From contig CAJUMS010000003.1 in NCBI GenBank assembly GCA_910587465.1, forward strand, positions 1 through 64,000: a stretch of 64,000 bases of DNA, given 5' to 3'. The notes beneath the pieces are model-generated. The model worked only from the letters and a program-made list of their open reading frames with translations. It was not told where the DNA came from and searched no databases. Source of the stretch: an uncultured Oscillospiraceae bacterium (GTDB lineage Bacteria > Bacillota > Clostridia > Oscillospirales > Ruminococcaceae). The translations under genes were made by a program, and so were the position numbers. Shown piece after piece: positions 14,531 to 24,749 of this stretch. Position 1 is the stretch's first letter. Each line of letters starts with the position of its first letter.

Positions 14531-16873
14531 TTAAACTCCGATAACAATACATACAGCTCTCGCAACAAACGCCACTACCCACGCGACGATGCACTGCCAA
14601 ATGACGACACCAACCGCCCATCTAACGCCTAGTTCACGCCGTACGGCTGCAATTGATGCTACGCAAGGGGTGTACAGCAGCGAGAAAACCAGCATAGTTG
14701 CGGCGGATACGGTCGTGAGCGCCGCTTGAATACCGCTGCCGAACAATATCTCCATTGTTGAGACTACGCTCTCCTTCGCCATAAAACCGCTGATGAGCGA
14801 GGTAACGATCCTCCAATCGCCCAGACCGAGCGGTACAAAGACCGGAACAAGCCAGCCCGAAATCATCGCCATAATGCTTTCCGCGGAGTCGCTCACTATA
14901 TTGAAATGCCAATCAAAGCTCTGCAAAAACCATACAATGATAGTCGCGATAAGTATCACCGAAAACGCCTTGCTTAAGAAATCCTTAGCCTTTTCCCATA
15001 AAAGCTGCGATACATTTTTCACTCCCGGCATACGGTAGTTCGGCAGCTCCATTACAAACGGCACAGCCTCGCCCCTGAAGATAGTTCCCTTGAACAGAAG
15101 CGCTATCAGTATAGCCACTACGATACCCAATAAGTACAGTCCCGTCATAATAAATCCGCCGTTTCCCGGGAAGAAAGCGCTTATAAAAAAGGCGTAGATA
15201 GGCAACTTTGCCGTGCAGCTCATAAATGGAGTAAGCAGGATTGTCATTTTGCGGTCGCGCCTGCTTGGAAGCGTTCTCGTGGACATTACCGCTGGAACGG
15301 TGCAGCCGAATCCTATAAGCATAGGCACTATACTTCTTCCCGAAAGCCCTATCTTCCTTAGGAGCTTGTCCATAAAGAACGCAACACGAGCGACATATCC
15401 GCTGTCCTCCATTATTGAGAGGAAGAAAAACAGTGTGACTACGACGGGAAGAAAGCTCAATACGCTGCCCACTCCTCCGAAGATACCGTCGATCACCAGT
15501 CCGTGCAGAGCCGAGTTGACGTTCGCGGCAGTCATCCAATTATCAACAGCGAGTGAAAGCGCGTCAATTCCCGATTCCAATAGGTTCTGGAAAAACGCTC
15601 CGATAACATTGAACGTCAAAAGGAAAACCGCCGCCATAATAAAAATAAAGCACGGGATCGCCGTCCATTTGCCCGTGAGTACGCGGTCGATTTTCTCTGA
15701 GCGCAGACGCTCCTTGCTCTGTCGCGGTTTCTGCACGGTATGCTCGCAGACGTACTCGATAAAGTCAAAGCGCATATCTGCGATAGCGGCGCTTCGATCC
15801 ATTCCCCCCTCATGCTCCATCTGAACGACAGTATGCTCGATCAACTCCTTTTCGTTCTGATCGAGTTTAAGCTGCTCCATTATCAGCCCGTCTCCCTCAA
15901 TCGTTTTTGTAGCGGCAAATTGCAGCGGCAGCCCCGCCTTTTCTGCATGATCCTCTATAATGGACTCTATGGCGTGGATAGTCCTGTGAATAGCGCCGCC
16001 GTGGTTGTCCTTGCTGCAAAAATCCTGCTTTTTCGGCTTTTCCTGATATTCCGCTATATGCAGCGCGTGTTCTATCAACTCGTTTACGCCCTCGTTTTTA
16101 GCCGCGGAGATCGGTACAACAGGAACGCCAAGCATAGCCTCCATGCCGTTGATATCGACCGCGCCGTTGTTTCCCGTGACCTCGTCCATCATATTTAGCG
16201 CCACTACCGTCGGAACGTCCATTTCCAGCAGCTGCATGGTAAGATACAGATTGCGCTCGATATTGGTAGCGTCAACGATATTAATGATTGCCTTGGGCTT
16301 TTCCTCAAGCACAAAATTACGCGACACTATCTCTTCGCTGCTGTACGGAGACATGGAATAGATACCGGGCAGATCGGTCACCATGGTATTGGGACAGCCT
16401 TTGATAGCTCCGTCCTTCCTGTCGACGGTAACGCCCGGGAAGTTGCCGACGTGCTGATTTGCTCCCGTCAGCTGATTGAAAAGCGTTGTCTTACCGCAGT
16501 TTTGATTTCCCACAAGAGCGTATGTAATTTTTGTCCCCTCGGGGAGCGGCTTTTCGTCGTTCTTGTCGTGATATCTTCCGGACTCGCCAAGCCCCGGGTG
16601 GACTTTAGGGTATATCCTGTCTATTCGCCTGTGTTGATTAGTTCTCTCCTTAATGGGCTTAATGATAATCTGCTCCGCGTCCGCAAGCCGAAGCGTCAGT
16701 TCATATCCATGAACCTGCAGCTCCATAGGGTCTCCCATTGGCGCGAACTTCACCACAGTGACCTCCGCGCCCGGTATCACTCCCATATCCAGAAAATGCT
16801 GACGGAGAGCACTCTCTCCGCCAACGCTCGTTATTACGGCACTCTCGCCTGTATTTAATTCTTTTAACGTCAT
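14531..16873 (-). CDS. feoB: FeoA-FeoB fusion, ferrous iron transporter
   Basis: The 780-aa protein joins an N-terminal FeoA SH3-like domain (residues about 1-75, LRQHFLDMGVIPGAEVTVV) to a complete FeoB: G1 GNQNCGKTT at 122-130, G3 DLPG at 167-170, G4 NMMD at 227-230, helical spacer, and the membrane domain with Gate motifs (GCTVPAVMSTRTL). It imports Fe2+ across the cytoplasmic membrane. The start at 16873 follows GGAGGCGTTTTTG. FeoA and FeoB are usually separate genes; fusions are known. The promoter just upstream is near-consensus. No Fur-type box is evident at it. Confidence 0.93.
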   Translation of the reverse strand: MTLKELNTGESAVITSVGGESALRQHFLDMGVIPGAEVTVVKFAPMGDPMELQVHGYELTLRLADAEQIIIKPIKERTNQHRRIDRIYPKVHPGLGESGRYHDKNDEKPLPEGTKITYALVGNQNCGKTTLFNQLTGANQHVGNFPGVTVDRKDGAIKGCPNTMVTDLPGIYSMSPYSSEEIVSRNFVLEEKPKAIINIVDATNIERNLYLTMQLLEMDVPTVVALNMMDEVTGNNGAVDINGMEAMLGVPVVPISAAKNEGVNELIEHALHIAEYQEKPKKQDFCSKDNHGGAIHRTIHAIESIIEDHAEKAGLPLQFAATKTIEGDGLIMEQLKLDQNEKELIEHTVVQMEHEGGMDRSAAIADMRFDFIEYVCEHTVQKPRQSKERLRSEKIDRVLTGKWTAIPCFIFIMAAVFLLTFNVIGAFFQNLLESGIDALSLAVDNWMTAANVNSALHGLVIDGIFGGVGSVLSFLPVVVTLFFFLSIMEDSGYVARVAFFMDKLLRKIGLSGRSIVPMLIGFGCTVPAVMSTRTLPSRRDRKMTILLTPFMSCTAKLPIYAFFISAFFPGNGGFIMTGLYLLGIVVAILIALLFKGTIFRGEAVPFVMELPNYRMPGVKNVSQLLWEKAKDFLSKAFSVILIATIIVWFLQSFDWHFNIVSDSAESIMAMISGWLVPVFVPLGLGDWRIVTSLISGFMAKESVVSTMEILFGSGIQAALTTVSAATMLVFSLLYTPCVASIAAVRRELGVRWAVGVVIWQCIVAWVVAFVARAVCIVIGV

Positions 16874-16912
16874 CAAAAACGCCTCCGATTTTTATGTTCT
16901 ACACTATTTTTT

Positions 16913-16941
16913 ATTATAGCACTATCCGCTGACTTTATCAA
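16913..16941 (-). promoter_or_regulatory. sigma-A promoter of feoAB
   Basis: Minus strand TTGATA (16941-16936), 17 nt, TATAAT (16918-16913), about 38 nt before the start codon. Confidence 0.85.
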
Positions 16942-16998
16942 GTGGTTTTACTATGAGTTTTTTAGAAAAAACGCGAAATAAAGGCAATATTCTTTCAC

Positions 16999-17027
16999 TT
17001 GACATCTTTCTTCAAAAGTGCTATAAT
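16999..17027 (+). promoter_or_regulatory. perfect consensus sigma-A promoter of the histidine-phosphatase gene
   Basis: TTGACA (16999-17004), 17 nt, TATAAT (17022-17027). Transcription would begin near 17034, which excludes any start codon upstream. Confidence 0.92.
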
Positions 17028-17084
17028 TACGTAATAACTATAATAACTGCGATAGTCACGACAGAGAAAGGAGAAAACAATGAG

Positions 17085-17675
17085 ATTCTTATTATACGTC
17101 ACGGCGAAAGCGAGGCTGATCTTCTTGATGTTCACGAAGGCAGAGTGGATTTTCAATTGACCGAGCACGGACATACCCAAGCTGCCGCAATGAGCAATTA
17201 TGTAAGCGCTCATTACCGGTTGAACAAAATTTTTCACAGTACGCTTAAACGCGCTGCTCAGACAGCGCAGCATCTAGCCGAAACAACGCACGCTCCGCTG
17301 TTCCCCGAGGACAATCTTATGGAATTCAACAACGGACTGATCGCGGGATTGGAACGAAATGTTGTTAATGAAAAGTATCCCCAAATAAAGGTCGCCGTTC
17401 ATACGTCGGTTTACGAACAAGAAAGCGTACTTGAATTCCGTTACCGTGCGGAGTATATGCTTTCAAAGCTATTATCGGAGAATGGCAAGGAAGAAACTAT
17501 TGCCGTCGTAACTCACGGCGGAATGATAAATCAGCTTTACCGCGCCTTTTTCAGATTGCCTGTTGACGCTGATCATTTCTTCTATACGGGAGATACGGGT
17601 ATTCACGAATGGCTTATTCTCGGTGCTACACGCACTATCGTAAAGGCGAATTTTCTCGGACATATTGACACTTGA
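17085..17675 (+). CDS. histidine phosphatase (phosphoglycerate-mutase-like) with a displaced start codon
   Basis: The protein has the catalytic RHGES motif at its very N-terminus, the second catalytic His in VVTHGGM, and the general fold of the broad-specificity phosphatases (CobC/GpmB-like). The only well-placed start, ATG 17080 behind GAAAGGAGAAAACA, is one base out of frame: it opens a 26-codon frame, while the phosphatase reads on as GAG ATT CTT. A single missing G (ATGGAGATT) would restore the expected MEILIIRHGES. In-frame ATGs lie only upstream of the promoter. Either the gene carries a fresh frameshift, or translation starts at the AUU (17085) used here as the boundary, or there is a sequencing error. 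Confidence 0.75.
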   Translation: MLIIRHGESEADLLDVHEGRVDFQLTEHGHTQAAAMSNYVSAHYRLNKIFHSTLKRAAQTAQHLAETTHAPLFPEDNLMEFNNGLIAGLERNVVNEKYPQIKVAVHTSVYEQESVLEFRYRAEYMLSKLLSENGKEETIAVVTHGGMINQLYRAFFRLPVDADHFFYTGDTGIHEWLILGATRTIVKANFLGHIDT

Positions 17676-18011
17676 TCACTCCTTATCAAACCGTGTACGC
17701 AGTTTCTCCAGAGCGCGTTTTTTTATCGCTGAGATATACGAACGGGAAACTCCCAGTTGCTTTGCTGCCTCGTGCTGTGTAAGCGGTCTGCATACTTTGC
17801 CGTTCGCATTCGTTACTCAGTAACGCTTGCAGATTATTTCACGCTCACGTTCGTCAAGCTCCTCTGTGATATATCTGTACAGCTTCTCGAAGTTTATCTT
17901 TAGTTCGACACCATTTTCGACGTTTACTCCACTGCTGAAAATGTTTGCTATCGTAAGCGCGTTGCCCTCTCTATCACTCTCAATAGGATCGTTTATATAT
18001 ACCTCTGTCAA
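17676..18011 (-). pseudogene. truncated, nonsense-mutated copy of the SigK-type sigma factor gene
   Basis: This 112-codon segment is a diverged copy of the C-terminal half of the sigma factor at 31518-32222: TEVYINDPIESDREGNALTI and SRSYISAIKKRALEKLRTRF align with the intact protein. A TGA stop interrupts it where the intact gene has Gly after KRY, and everything N-terminal to the segment (regions 2.1-2.2) is missing. Homology starts abruptly at the stop codon, next to the phosphatase stop. It lacks a ribosome-binding site. It and the intact gene are direct repeats flanking 13.5 kb. Confidence 0.85.
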
Positions 18012-18061
18012 GAAGATCAGCTAAGGGGTATGCGTCTGTACATCAGATTAACAATCGAACA

Positions 18062-18091
18062 AGCCGCCCAAGCGGTCGGCATTGGGCGGCT
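18062..18091 (-). terminator. hairpin downstream of the broken oxidoreductase gene
   Basis: Perfect 10-bp stem AGCCGCCCAA/TTGGGCGGCT with a 10-nt loop, followed on the minus strand by TGTTCGATTGTT. Likely a terminator of the 18139-19126 gene. Confidence 0.65.
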
Positions 18092-18138
18092 GAATATTAT
18101 AAATTATGAGTGGATATCATCACTATCATTTTCGATTA

Positions 18139-19126
18139 TTACTCAAAAGAAAATTTCAAACCCCAGCTTTCGCGTATTTTATCCATCAGGCGGAGAACCG
18201 TAATACTGTCCTCGGGACGGAAAATATCACTATGGGTCTTTCCCGCTTTGACCGACCTCGTTACTTCCCGAACTTCATACTCAAACCCATTTATCTCAGG
18301 AGGAGAATCGACCTCGTAAGAATCGCTGTCAACAGGCTCAACGATCATGGAATACGCTCCCTGAAAATCGGGAAGATAAATTGACGCTCTGTCAAAATAA
18401 AGTGCTGCCTTGCGCTCTATTTGTAACCCTATTGTCTGGAGACTGTGAGCGGTGCGACCTTTCGGATAACGCAGTTGGATCACGCTGAATTCGTCTGTGC
18501 CGTATTCGTTAAAGCGAACCTCCGATTGAAACGCTTCGGGATCACCACCCATGATAAATCTCAAAAAGCCGAGATTATAAATGCCGATATCAAGCAGCGC
18601 TCCCCCGCCAAGCTCCGATAAAAATTTGCGTTCGCGCCGCGCACCGTTCGCGATAAACCCGTAATCGCAGCGAGCGTGACAAAGTTTGCCGAATTGCTTC
18701 GACTTTATTATTTTAAGAAGTTCATCATACAAAGGAAGAAAACGCGTCCAAAAACCCTCCATCACGAACAAACCCTTTTCGTCAGCAGTTTTATAAAGCT
18801 TTTCCGCTTCTTCGGCACACGTAGTGAACGGTTTTTCACACAAAACATGCTTTCCCGCGTTCATGCAGAGCATAGTATTCTCAAAATGAAGATTATTGGG
18901 CGTAGCAATATAAACCGCATCCACATTCGGAGCCGCTGCCAATTCCTCATATTTCCTCATATGAGCCATACGCCTTTTCAATTCCGTACTGTTTTGCAAA
19001 GGCTTTCGCACGCTCCTTGTCACGTGATCCAACAGCCGCAATGTTTTCACCCTCCGAGCGCATACTTGATATTGTTCTTGCAAATTTCTCGGCAATCATT
19101 CCCGTTGCCATAACTCCCCAGTTCAT
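18139..19126 (-). pseudogene. Gfo/Idh/MocA-family oxidoreductase, frameshifted
   Basis: Start at 19126 follows GGGAGGTACGCAA. The N-terminal Rossmann part (WGVMATGMIAEKFARTISSM) runs in one frame to a stop near 18948; the rest (from KYEELAAAPNVDAVYIATPN through LCEKPFTTCAEEAEKL, the EKP motif of the family, to the end) is in the next frame. The break is caused by a perfect 10-bp tandem duplication (18943-18962): removing one unit joins GSYEE to LAAAP in frame. Intact, the protein would be about 325 aa, normal for NAD(P)-dependent sugar dehydrogenases of this family. The rest of the gene shows no other damage, so the mutation is recent or reversible. Confidence 0.88.
18943..18962. repeat. 10-bp tandem duplication causing a frameshift
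   Basis: TTCCTCATAT occurs twice head-to-tail. One unit fewer restores the oxidoreductase frame. Confidence 0.95.
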
Positions 19127-19243
19127 TTGCGTACCTCCCATGTTTGAATTTATTTGCATATCTTTTCGATACGGCGTTTGATATGATCAATAGATGTATG
19201 AGATCCAATAATCATAAAAATGTTAACAGCTTAAATCTCAAGA

Positions 19244-19278
19244 AAAAGCGTATGGTACCGATCAGCACATACGCTTTT
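19244..19278. terminator. bidirectional hairpin terminator
   Basis: Perfect 11-bp stem AAAAGCGTATG/CATACGCTTTT with a 13-nt loop. On the minus strand it would end the DUF2441 gene transcript. Confidence 0.8.
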
Positions 19279-19368
19279 GCAATTAAATTAAGATACCGTG
19301 TACCATCCGCATAGTATAAATTTCCTGCTCCGCTATACTTCCCGATAAATTGGAATTACATCATTGAG

Positions 19369-19914
19369 CTAATCGACATTCGCATTTATTTCATTTAATA
19401 TCTCAACGACTTCTATATCTCCGTCTACAAGCACTTCTGTTATTGGCTCATGACCGTCTTCATTTGGACCGTTTAACCAATATATCTCTGCCAATCTGAG
19501 ATTTTCTTCCTCGGAAATTGTTCCGTCAAAGCATTTATAAGCGTCTCCATAATAGCAATTTCCGTTGACCTCTATCTTGGCAACACAATAAACAGGACGT
19601 CCAATGCGGGCAAAATATTCACCCCACCGCTCAGCTTCCTCATATGTCTTGGAAACATACAATGCAGCCATGCGGGACGGATACTGCGGATACTTTTCCT
19701 TTCGGACCTTTTCCAATGCCAGCTCACGAAGAGCAACATCGACATTATGGGTTAATTCTACCCCTTTATACTTTTCGGGGTTTTGGTAAATATCCTCAAC
19801 TGTACTCATCTGTGCATACACACGGTCGTACACGCCATTAGGATGTTTTTCATCCAAAACAAAGTGCTGTCCAACTTTCTTAGGTATATCTGAAACCACA
19901 TGATAAAAAGTCAT
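19369..19914 (-). CDS. DUF2441-like protein
   Basis: Start at 19914 follows CAGGAGGATTA. The 181-aa product begins MTFYHVVSDIPKKVGQHFVL and contains the set of conserved patterns I associate with the DUF2441 family (N-terminal YHV, a mid-protein SRMAALYVSKTYEEAERWGE, a C-terminal tryptophan-containing acidic part). No membrane segment or signal peptide. The N-terminal YHV... and later R..Y elements recall RES/ART-like ADP-ribosyltransferase folds, but I cannot support that from reading alone. Monocistronic with its own promoter and terminator; function unknown. Confidence 0.65.
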   Translation of the reverse strand: MTFYHVVSDIPKKVGQHFVLDEKHPNGVYDRVYAQMSTVEDIYQNPEKYKGVELTHNVDVALRELALEKVRKEKYPQYPSRMAALYVSKTYEEAERWGEYFARIGRPVYCVAKIEVNGNCYYGDAYKCFDGTISEEENLRLAEIYWLNGPNEDGHEPITEVLVDGDIEVVEILNEINANVD

Positions 19915-20023
19915 TAATCCTCCTGATTGCAATAAATTTAGTCAACAAAACCATTGATCAGTATGTTGACTTGCTGTGAAATAATACGCCTGCTACTCCT
20001 TGATGGGGAACTTTACCAGATAT

Positions 20024-20052
20024 ATTATACCACTTAATAATAAAATTGTCAA
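20024..20052 (-). promoter_or_regulatory. consensus sigma-A promoter of the DUF2441 gene
   Basis: Minus strand TTGACA (20052-20047), 17 nt, TATAAT (20029-20024), with a leader of about 105 nt. Confidence 0.88.
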
Positions 20053-20091
20053 TAAGAAAGCGAGTTTTTTTGTTATTTCTATAAATTCTGA

Positions 20092-21063
20092 CTATTTTTT
20101 ATTGAAAATATCCATTTTATTTCGGTTTATCCACTCTGTTGAAGCATACATTGCGATACGACAGGCAGCGGTTTGGTCAAGCGAATTCAGCATAACGAAA
20201 TCGTGGATAGTCCCCTGAACGCTCAGAGCTGTGACGTCAACGCCCGCACAGCGCAGTCTTTCACCGAACGTTTCTCCCTCGCTGCGCAAAACGTCCGCTT
20301 GCCCATTGACTATCATAGTCGGCGGAAAATGGCATAAGCAATCCAAACCTGCCTTAAGCGGAGAAATTGTGATCCGGTCTCTCGTTTTCGGGCAAGGCGC
20401 ATATTGCCGCCAGAACCATATCATACCCTCGCGGTAAAGATAGTAATTCACGGCAAATTTCCTATAACTCGGCGTGTCAAAGCAGGCGTTTGTTACAGGA
20501 TAATACAAAAGCAACTTTTGAATATGCGGACCGCTGCGCATATTTGACATAATTACCATTGCAATAGCTATATTTCCACCGGCGCTGTCGCCCGCAACGA
20601 TGGGCAGATCACAGCGCGCATCCGGAAAACGCTTTCCTATAATCTCGCACAGATGTGAAAGCACATAATAGCACTGCTCTACGGCAACGGGATATTTTGC
20701 TTCGGGCGCTAGCGAATACTCGGGGAATACAACCATAGAATTTGTCCTTGAGGCAAGCTCCCTTACAAGCTTCTCGTGAGTGTGAAAGCTGCCAAAAACC
20801 CAACCGCCGCCGTGAATATACAGTATCACATTTTTAGTATGTGAGCATTTAGGTACAACAAAATACACAGGTATCACGCCCCATTTTCCGCAGTCAACTG
20901 CTGCCGAAGATATATCGGCGGGACATTTGTATACGGGCGTATCCTGCGCCTTTTCAAGCGCTTGTCTGCCCTGTTCGGGCGGCAATCGGAAAATCAGCGG
21001 CGGCACGGAGCTTTGACAGCAGACCTCTTCCGCGGCAGGCTCCAGCGGAATACAACGTTTCAT
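20092..21063 (-). CDS. alpha/beta hydrolase, hormone-sensitive-lipase-family esterase
   Basis: Start at 21063 follows AAGGAGGGGATAAA. The 323-aa protein has the HSL-family oxyanion motif HGGG (in LYIHGGGWVFGS), the nucleophile elbow GDSAGG, the acidic residue in GQADVLRSEGE and the catalytic His in GTIHDF, a complete catalytic set. Members hydrolyse short acyl esters such as acetylated sugars or small lipids. No signal peptide, so cytoplasmic. Neighbouring genes give no pathway context. Confidence 0.88.
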   Translation of the reverse strand: MKRCIPLEPAAEEVCCQSSVPPLIFRLPPEQGRQALEKAQDTPVYKCPADISSAAVDCGKWGVIPVYFVVPKCSHTKNVILYIHGGGWVFGSFHTHEKLVRELASRTNSMVVFPEYSLAPEAKYPVAVEQCYYVLSHLCEIIGKRFPDARCDLPIVAGDSAGGNIAIAMVIMSNMRSGPHIQKLLLYYPVTNACFDTPSYRKFAVNYYLYREGMIWFWRQYAPCPKTRDRITISPLKAGLDCLCHFPPTMIVNGQADVLRSEGETFGERLRCAGVDVTALSVQGTIHDFVMLNSLDQTAACRIAMYASTEWINRNKMDIFNKK

Positions 21064-21217
21064 TTTATCCCCTCCTTGCAAATAATATATTATATGCAAT
21101 CGTGAGGACTTTGCTGCTTTTATTGACAACTACATACCGGCAAGCACAAGAAAATTAACCCGATAATGCATGTGATTACAGTGCTGTTTATTCTGAAATA
21201 CATTTTCCTTTGTTTAT

Positions 21218-23152
21218 TTACAGATCATAAACATTTGTTGGCGGCAGACAGAATTTGTCCTTACAAACATAATATGTCGTTTTCCCGTTCAGCAGCTGGA
21301 ACTTTGTGCTTTCCGAGGTTATGCGTATATTGGCTAAAAACGGCAACCGCTTTTTTAATTCTTCAAGGTTATCATTCTCTTTCACAACCACGGTAATATG
21401 TTTGAGCGGACATTCAAACATCATCTTCGCCATCAGGAACATACAGTGCCCCGACGGATAATCTTCCGCCCGAGCAGACAGAAACGCAAGCTGTTTTTTT
21501 GCAAGCTCACCGTATTCTCCTTTTTCCGTCAGCTGATACAGTCTGACAAAATCATATGCCATAACCGAATTTCCGCTTGGGATAGTGCCATCATAGACTT
21601 CCTTCGGGTTCATAAAAAGCTCTGCATTATCCGACTTTGCGAGATAAAATCCGCCGTCCTTATCATCGTAAAAACGCTTTACGGTCAAATTGCAAAAACT
21701 CTCCGCTTTTTCGAGAAACTTTTCGTCCAACGTCGAATTGTACAGTTCAATCAATGCCGCAATATAAAAAGCGTGATCGTCCAGAAAAGAGCTGCTTGAA
21801 CGAATTCCGCTGCGCCAACTTGTATATAGCTCCACATCGCCGCACATATTCTCCTCGATAAAACGCTGTGCTTTTAATGCCGCATTCAGATACTTATCAC
21901 TTCCCGAAACGCGGTAAAGCATTGATAGCGCCGCTATCATCATGGAATTCCACGAGAGCAAAATCTTATCGTCAATATGCAGGCTTGTGCGAATTTTTCG
22001 ATAACTGTACAGTATCCGTATTTCCTCGGTAAAGTCGGACTTCAGAGCACTGCTTTTCAGTAGGTTGGGAATATTCATACCGTCAAAATTCCCCTCCTCG
22101 GTAATGTCAAAGGCGTTTGCAAATATCTCTCCCCTTTCCTTACCGAGAACTTTGAAAATCTCGTCCAGCGTGAAAGTGTAGTACTTTCCCTCAACTCCAT
22201 CGCTATCAGCATCCTGTGCGCTGTAAAATCCACCCTGCGGCAAGGTCATTTCACGCAGAATATATTCGGCGGTTTTCTCCGCAGTATCAAGATATAACGG
22301 ATTTTCTGCTGCGCCGTAAGCCGCGGAATACACAATAATCAGAAGAGCGTTGTCATACAGCATTTTCTCAAAGTGCGGCGCGAGAAAATACTTATCGGTA
22401 GAATACCGCGAAAACCCGTAACCAATCTGGTCAAATATCCCTCCTTTTCTCATTTGGATAAGTGTTTTTTCAACCGCCTTAAGCGGCTCGGAACTTTGAT
22501 TTTGCTTTGCGTACATCATAAGAAACAGCAGATTATGCGGCGTCGGAAACTTCGGCGCAGAACCAAATCCGCCATTTATCTCATCAAAGCTCTCTAATAG
22601 TGATTTCGCCGCTGTTTCAACCAAATCGTTTATCGCACTTGTATTGATTTGCTCCGCATTTTGCAAATGCTTGATTATCTCGTCGGCTGATTGCAAAATC
22701 TTGTTACGGTGATTCATCCAAAGATTTGCAATAGAGTGCAGCAGATCGGCAAAACCGGGCATACCGTAATGTTGCCGCGGAGGAAAATATGTTCCCGCGA
22801 AGAACGGCTTTTTATCCCACGTCATAAAAATGCTCATAGGCCAGCCGCCGCTCCCCGTGAACGCCTGACACACCGACATATAAACGCTGTCGATATCGGG
22901 GCGTTCCTCGCGGTCGACCTTTATTGATATAAAATGTTTGTTGAGTATTTTGGCAATTTCGAGGTTTTCAAAGCTCTCGTGCGCCATAACATGACACCAA
23001 TGACAGGTGCTGTATCCAATGCTCAGGAATATAGGTTTGTCCTCCGCCTCTGCTTTCTCAAAAGCTTCCTTACACCACGGAAACCAATCAACGGGATTAT
23101 CCGAGTGCTGTAATAAATACGGACTTACCGCGTTTATCAGATGATTGCTCAT
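21218..23152 (-). CDS. yyaL: YyaL/DUF255 thioredoxin-fold protein
   Basis: Start at 23152 follows AAGGAGAAAAGAAT. The 644-aa protein has the N-terminal DUF255 thioredoxin-like domain: [35 protein letters not shown] (CxxC) and [14 protein letters not shown], followed by an alpha/alpha six-hairpin barrel domain. The family (bacterial YyaL, human SPATA20) is conserved but its reaction is not established; the barrel resembles those of cellobiose epimerases and glucosyl hydrolases. Length is typical. The upstream region holds an unrelated MerR-type promoter on the other strand. Confidence 0.9.
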   Translation of the reverse strand: MSNHLINAVSPYLLQHSDNPVDWFPWCKEAFEKAEAEDKPIFLSIGYSTCHWCHVMAHESFENLEIAKILNKHFISIKVDREERPDIDSVYMSVCQAFTGSGGWPMSIFMTWDKKPFFAGTYFPPRQHYGMPGFADLLHSIANLWMNHRNKILQSADEIIKHLQNAEQINTSAINDLVETAAKSLLESFDEINGGFGSAPKFPTPHNLLFLMMYAKQNQSSEPLKAVEKTLIQMRKGGIFDQIGYGFSRYSTDKYFLAPHFEKMLYDNALLIIVYSAAYGAAENPLYLDTAEKTAEYILREMTLPQGGFYSAQDADSDGVEGKYYTFTLDEIFKVLGKERGEIFANAFDITEEGNFDGMNIPNLLKSSALKSDFTEEIRILYSYRKIRTSLHIDDKILLSWNSMMIAALSMLYRVSGSDKYLNAALKAQRFIEENMCGDVELYTSWRSGIRSSSSFLDDHAFYIAALIELYNSTLDEKFLEKAESFCNLTVKRFYDDKDGGFYLAKSDNAELFMNPKEVYDGTIPSGNSVMAYDFVRLYQLTEKGEYGELAKKQLAFLSARAEDYPSGHCMFLMAKMMFECPLKHITVVVKENDNLEELKKRLPFLANIRITSESTKFQLLNGKTTYYVCKDKFCLPPTNVYDL

Positions 23153-23258
23153 ATTCTTTTCTCCTTTTTTTAACAGTATATACATTTTATAGCAGATCAT
23201 ACTATAGTGTTTTCATCTTAACGCTTTGATTAAAAAATCTTCAAAGAATTTTTGCCCC

Positions 23259-23289
23259 TTGACACTCAAGCTTACTTGAGACTTATTAC
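23259..23289 (+). promoter_or_regulatory. MerR/SoxR-type promoter with dyad in a 19-bp spacer
   Basis: TTGACA (23259-23264), exactly 19 nt, TATTAC (23284-23289). The spacer holds CTCAAGCTTACTTGAG (23265-23280), a dyad nearly identical to the E. coli SoxR operator core CTCAAG-TTAA-CTTGAG. Overlong spacers with a central dyad are the hallmark of MerR-family activation. Confidence 0.75.
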
Positions 23290-23295
23290 AACACT

Positions 23296-23466
23296 GTAAA
23301 ACACCTAACAACCGCAATAATCCCAAGCTGTCCGATAGATGCAATCCACTTAATTGAAAAAGGATACTTGTGAGAATATATCAGACGCTGTACGACGGTG
23401 AAAATCATTCTCATGTGCAATAAAAAACAAGGTGCCGAACAGCTGCGTTCACCACCTTGTCTTTTT
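23296..23466 (+). ncRNA. candidate small transcript behind the MerR-type promoter
   Basis: From the predicted start near 23296 to the terminator at 23466 is about 170 nt. It contains no convincing protein: the best frame is a 17-codon GTG peptide (23371-23424) after AAAAAGGA. It may be a regulatory RNA, a peptide mRNA, or the leftover leader of a deleted target gene. On the opposite strand this is the region between the YyaL and cohesin-like genes, where I see no gene. Confidence 0.35.
23421..23466. terminator. bidirectional terminator
   Basis: Stem ACAAGGTG/CACCTTGT with CTTTTTG after it on the plus strand and TTTTTTATT on the minus strand. It ends the cohesin-like gene on the minus strand and the small transcript on the plus strand. 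Confidence 0.85.
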
Positions 23467-23491
23467 GTAAAATACCTTATCCGTTCAGATA

Positions 23492-24712
23492 TTACTTCTT
23501 CTTCAGCTTAATTGCCACGACAAGTGCCGCTGCCGTTACGACAAGCACTGCCATAACAATAATTATCCACATCACCGCACTGTTGCCGGACTCTTCCTTT
23601 TCGGAACTGTCGGTCTTGCTCATGTCGGAGGTTTGGCTGCTGTCGGATGGGTTTTGTTCGCCGCCGACGGGCTCCCCGTTACTGCCACTGTTACCGCCGC
23701 TGTTATCGGACGGTTTTTCTGGTGACACAGCCGATGAGTTGCCTGCGTTGTTGGAACTATCGCCGTTGTTGGAGCCCGGTAACAACATATCACCGCCGCT
23801 GCTGCCATAACCGTCAGTTCCCGAAGGAGCGTTGTTAGCGGAAGTAAGCATACCGATAGCGTTCTCGAGCACCAGCAAAGCCTCATCAACCTCATCCTGT
23901 GTAGAGCCTTTATTTGAGAGCACCGCTTTAGCCTTGTTCAGTGCCTCGACTAACGTGCCGTAGCTGTCCTCGGTGTAGTCACCGCGCTTATAACCGTCCG
24001 CCCTGTCTACCGCTTCTGCCAGAGATGATGTGTCGGCAGGCTCAACGGGTACGATAACGGGCTCGTTGGGTTCAGTCGGATCCGAAGAGCTTTCTGAGCT
24101 TGAAGTAGTGGACGAGACCGGTTTTGATGATGGTACAGACGAAGTTGATGACGACGATGACGGAGGGGCTGGAGGAAGTGGTATGGAAGCGCTACCTGTC
24201 GATATCGTTACCATGCCCGAATATGAGATGTCGCCGCTCGGGGTCACAAGTTCGCTCCCCCTTACAAATTTTATCGAGCCCTCCTCGATCTTGACAGCCG
24301 CTGAAACGTCGCTGCCGCCAATCCTTATTTTGCCGACCGTGAGGGGCGAAGTATCCGAAAAGAGCGCCTTTGTGCCCGCAAGGTAAACCGTGAGCACGCC
24401 CGTGTCACTGTGGTAGCGGCTTTCAACTATCTTTGCGGGCAGTCCGCTTTCGGGGACAAATTCGATATCCGCATTGTCCGAGCTTGGCGAGACGACAAGG
24501 GATATCTGCATTGAAGCTATCTCCTCCGCGGCAGCCTGTGGGAAATCCATAACAAGCTGTGCCTCGCTGCCTTTTGCGTTGAGTTCCACAGTCTGCGCCG
24601 CAGATACCGCGAAAGCGCCAGTTCCAAGCGCCATTACACAGCACAAAAGCGCTGTGATGACCGCGATCAGTCTTATCCCTTTTGGGGGAAGTTTTAAATT
24701 TGCAATATACAT
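23492..24712 (-). CDS. membrane-anchored cohesin-like/FIVAR surface protein
   Basis: The 406-aa protein has a signal peptide (cleavage near AVSA, residue 38), a beta-rich domain (about 40-170) with the look of a cohesin module (SMQISLVVSPSSDNADIEFV then a late GVLTVYLAGTKALF segment), a Pro/Ser linker, a helical FIVAR-type repeat (SYGTLVEALNKAKAVLSNKG, about 235-292), a long Ser/Gly/Asn linker and a C-terminal transmembrane helix ending KLKKK. It is exported and anchored by its C-terminus. The dockerin-bearing protease encoded just upstream makes a scaffold role attractive. Cohesin assignment is by pattern only. Confidence 0.65.
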   Translation of the reverse strand: MYIANLKLPPKGIRLIAVITALLCCVMALGTGAFAVSAAQTVELNAKGSEAQLVMDFPQAAAEEIASMQISLVVSPSSDNADIEFVPESGLPAKIVESRYHSDTGVLTVYLAGTKALFSDTSPLTVGKIRIGGSDVSAAVKIEEGSIKFVRGSELVTPSGDISYSGMVTISTGSASIPLPPAPPSSSSSTSSVPSSKPVSSTTSSSESSSDPTEPNEPVIVPVEPADTSSLAEAVDRADGYKRGDYTEDSYGTLVEALNKAKAVLSNKGSTQDEVDEALLVLENAIGMLTSANNAPSGTDGYGSSGGDMLLPGSNNGDSSNNAGNSSAVSPEKPSDNSGGNSGSNGEPVGGEQNPSDSSQTSDMSKTDSSEKEESGNSAVMWIIIVMAVLVVTAAALVVAIKLKKK

Positions 24713-24749
24713 ATAAATTTACCGATCCTTTCCCGATATTCCGTGTACT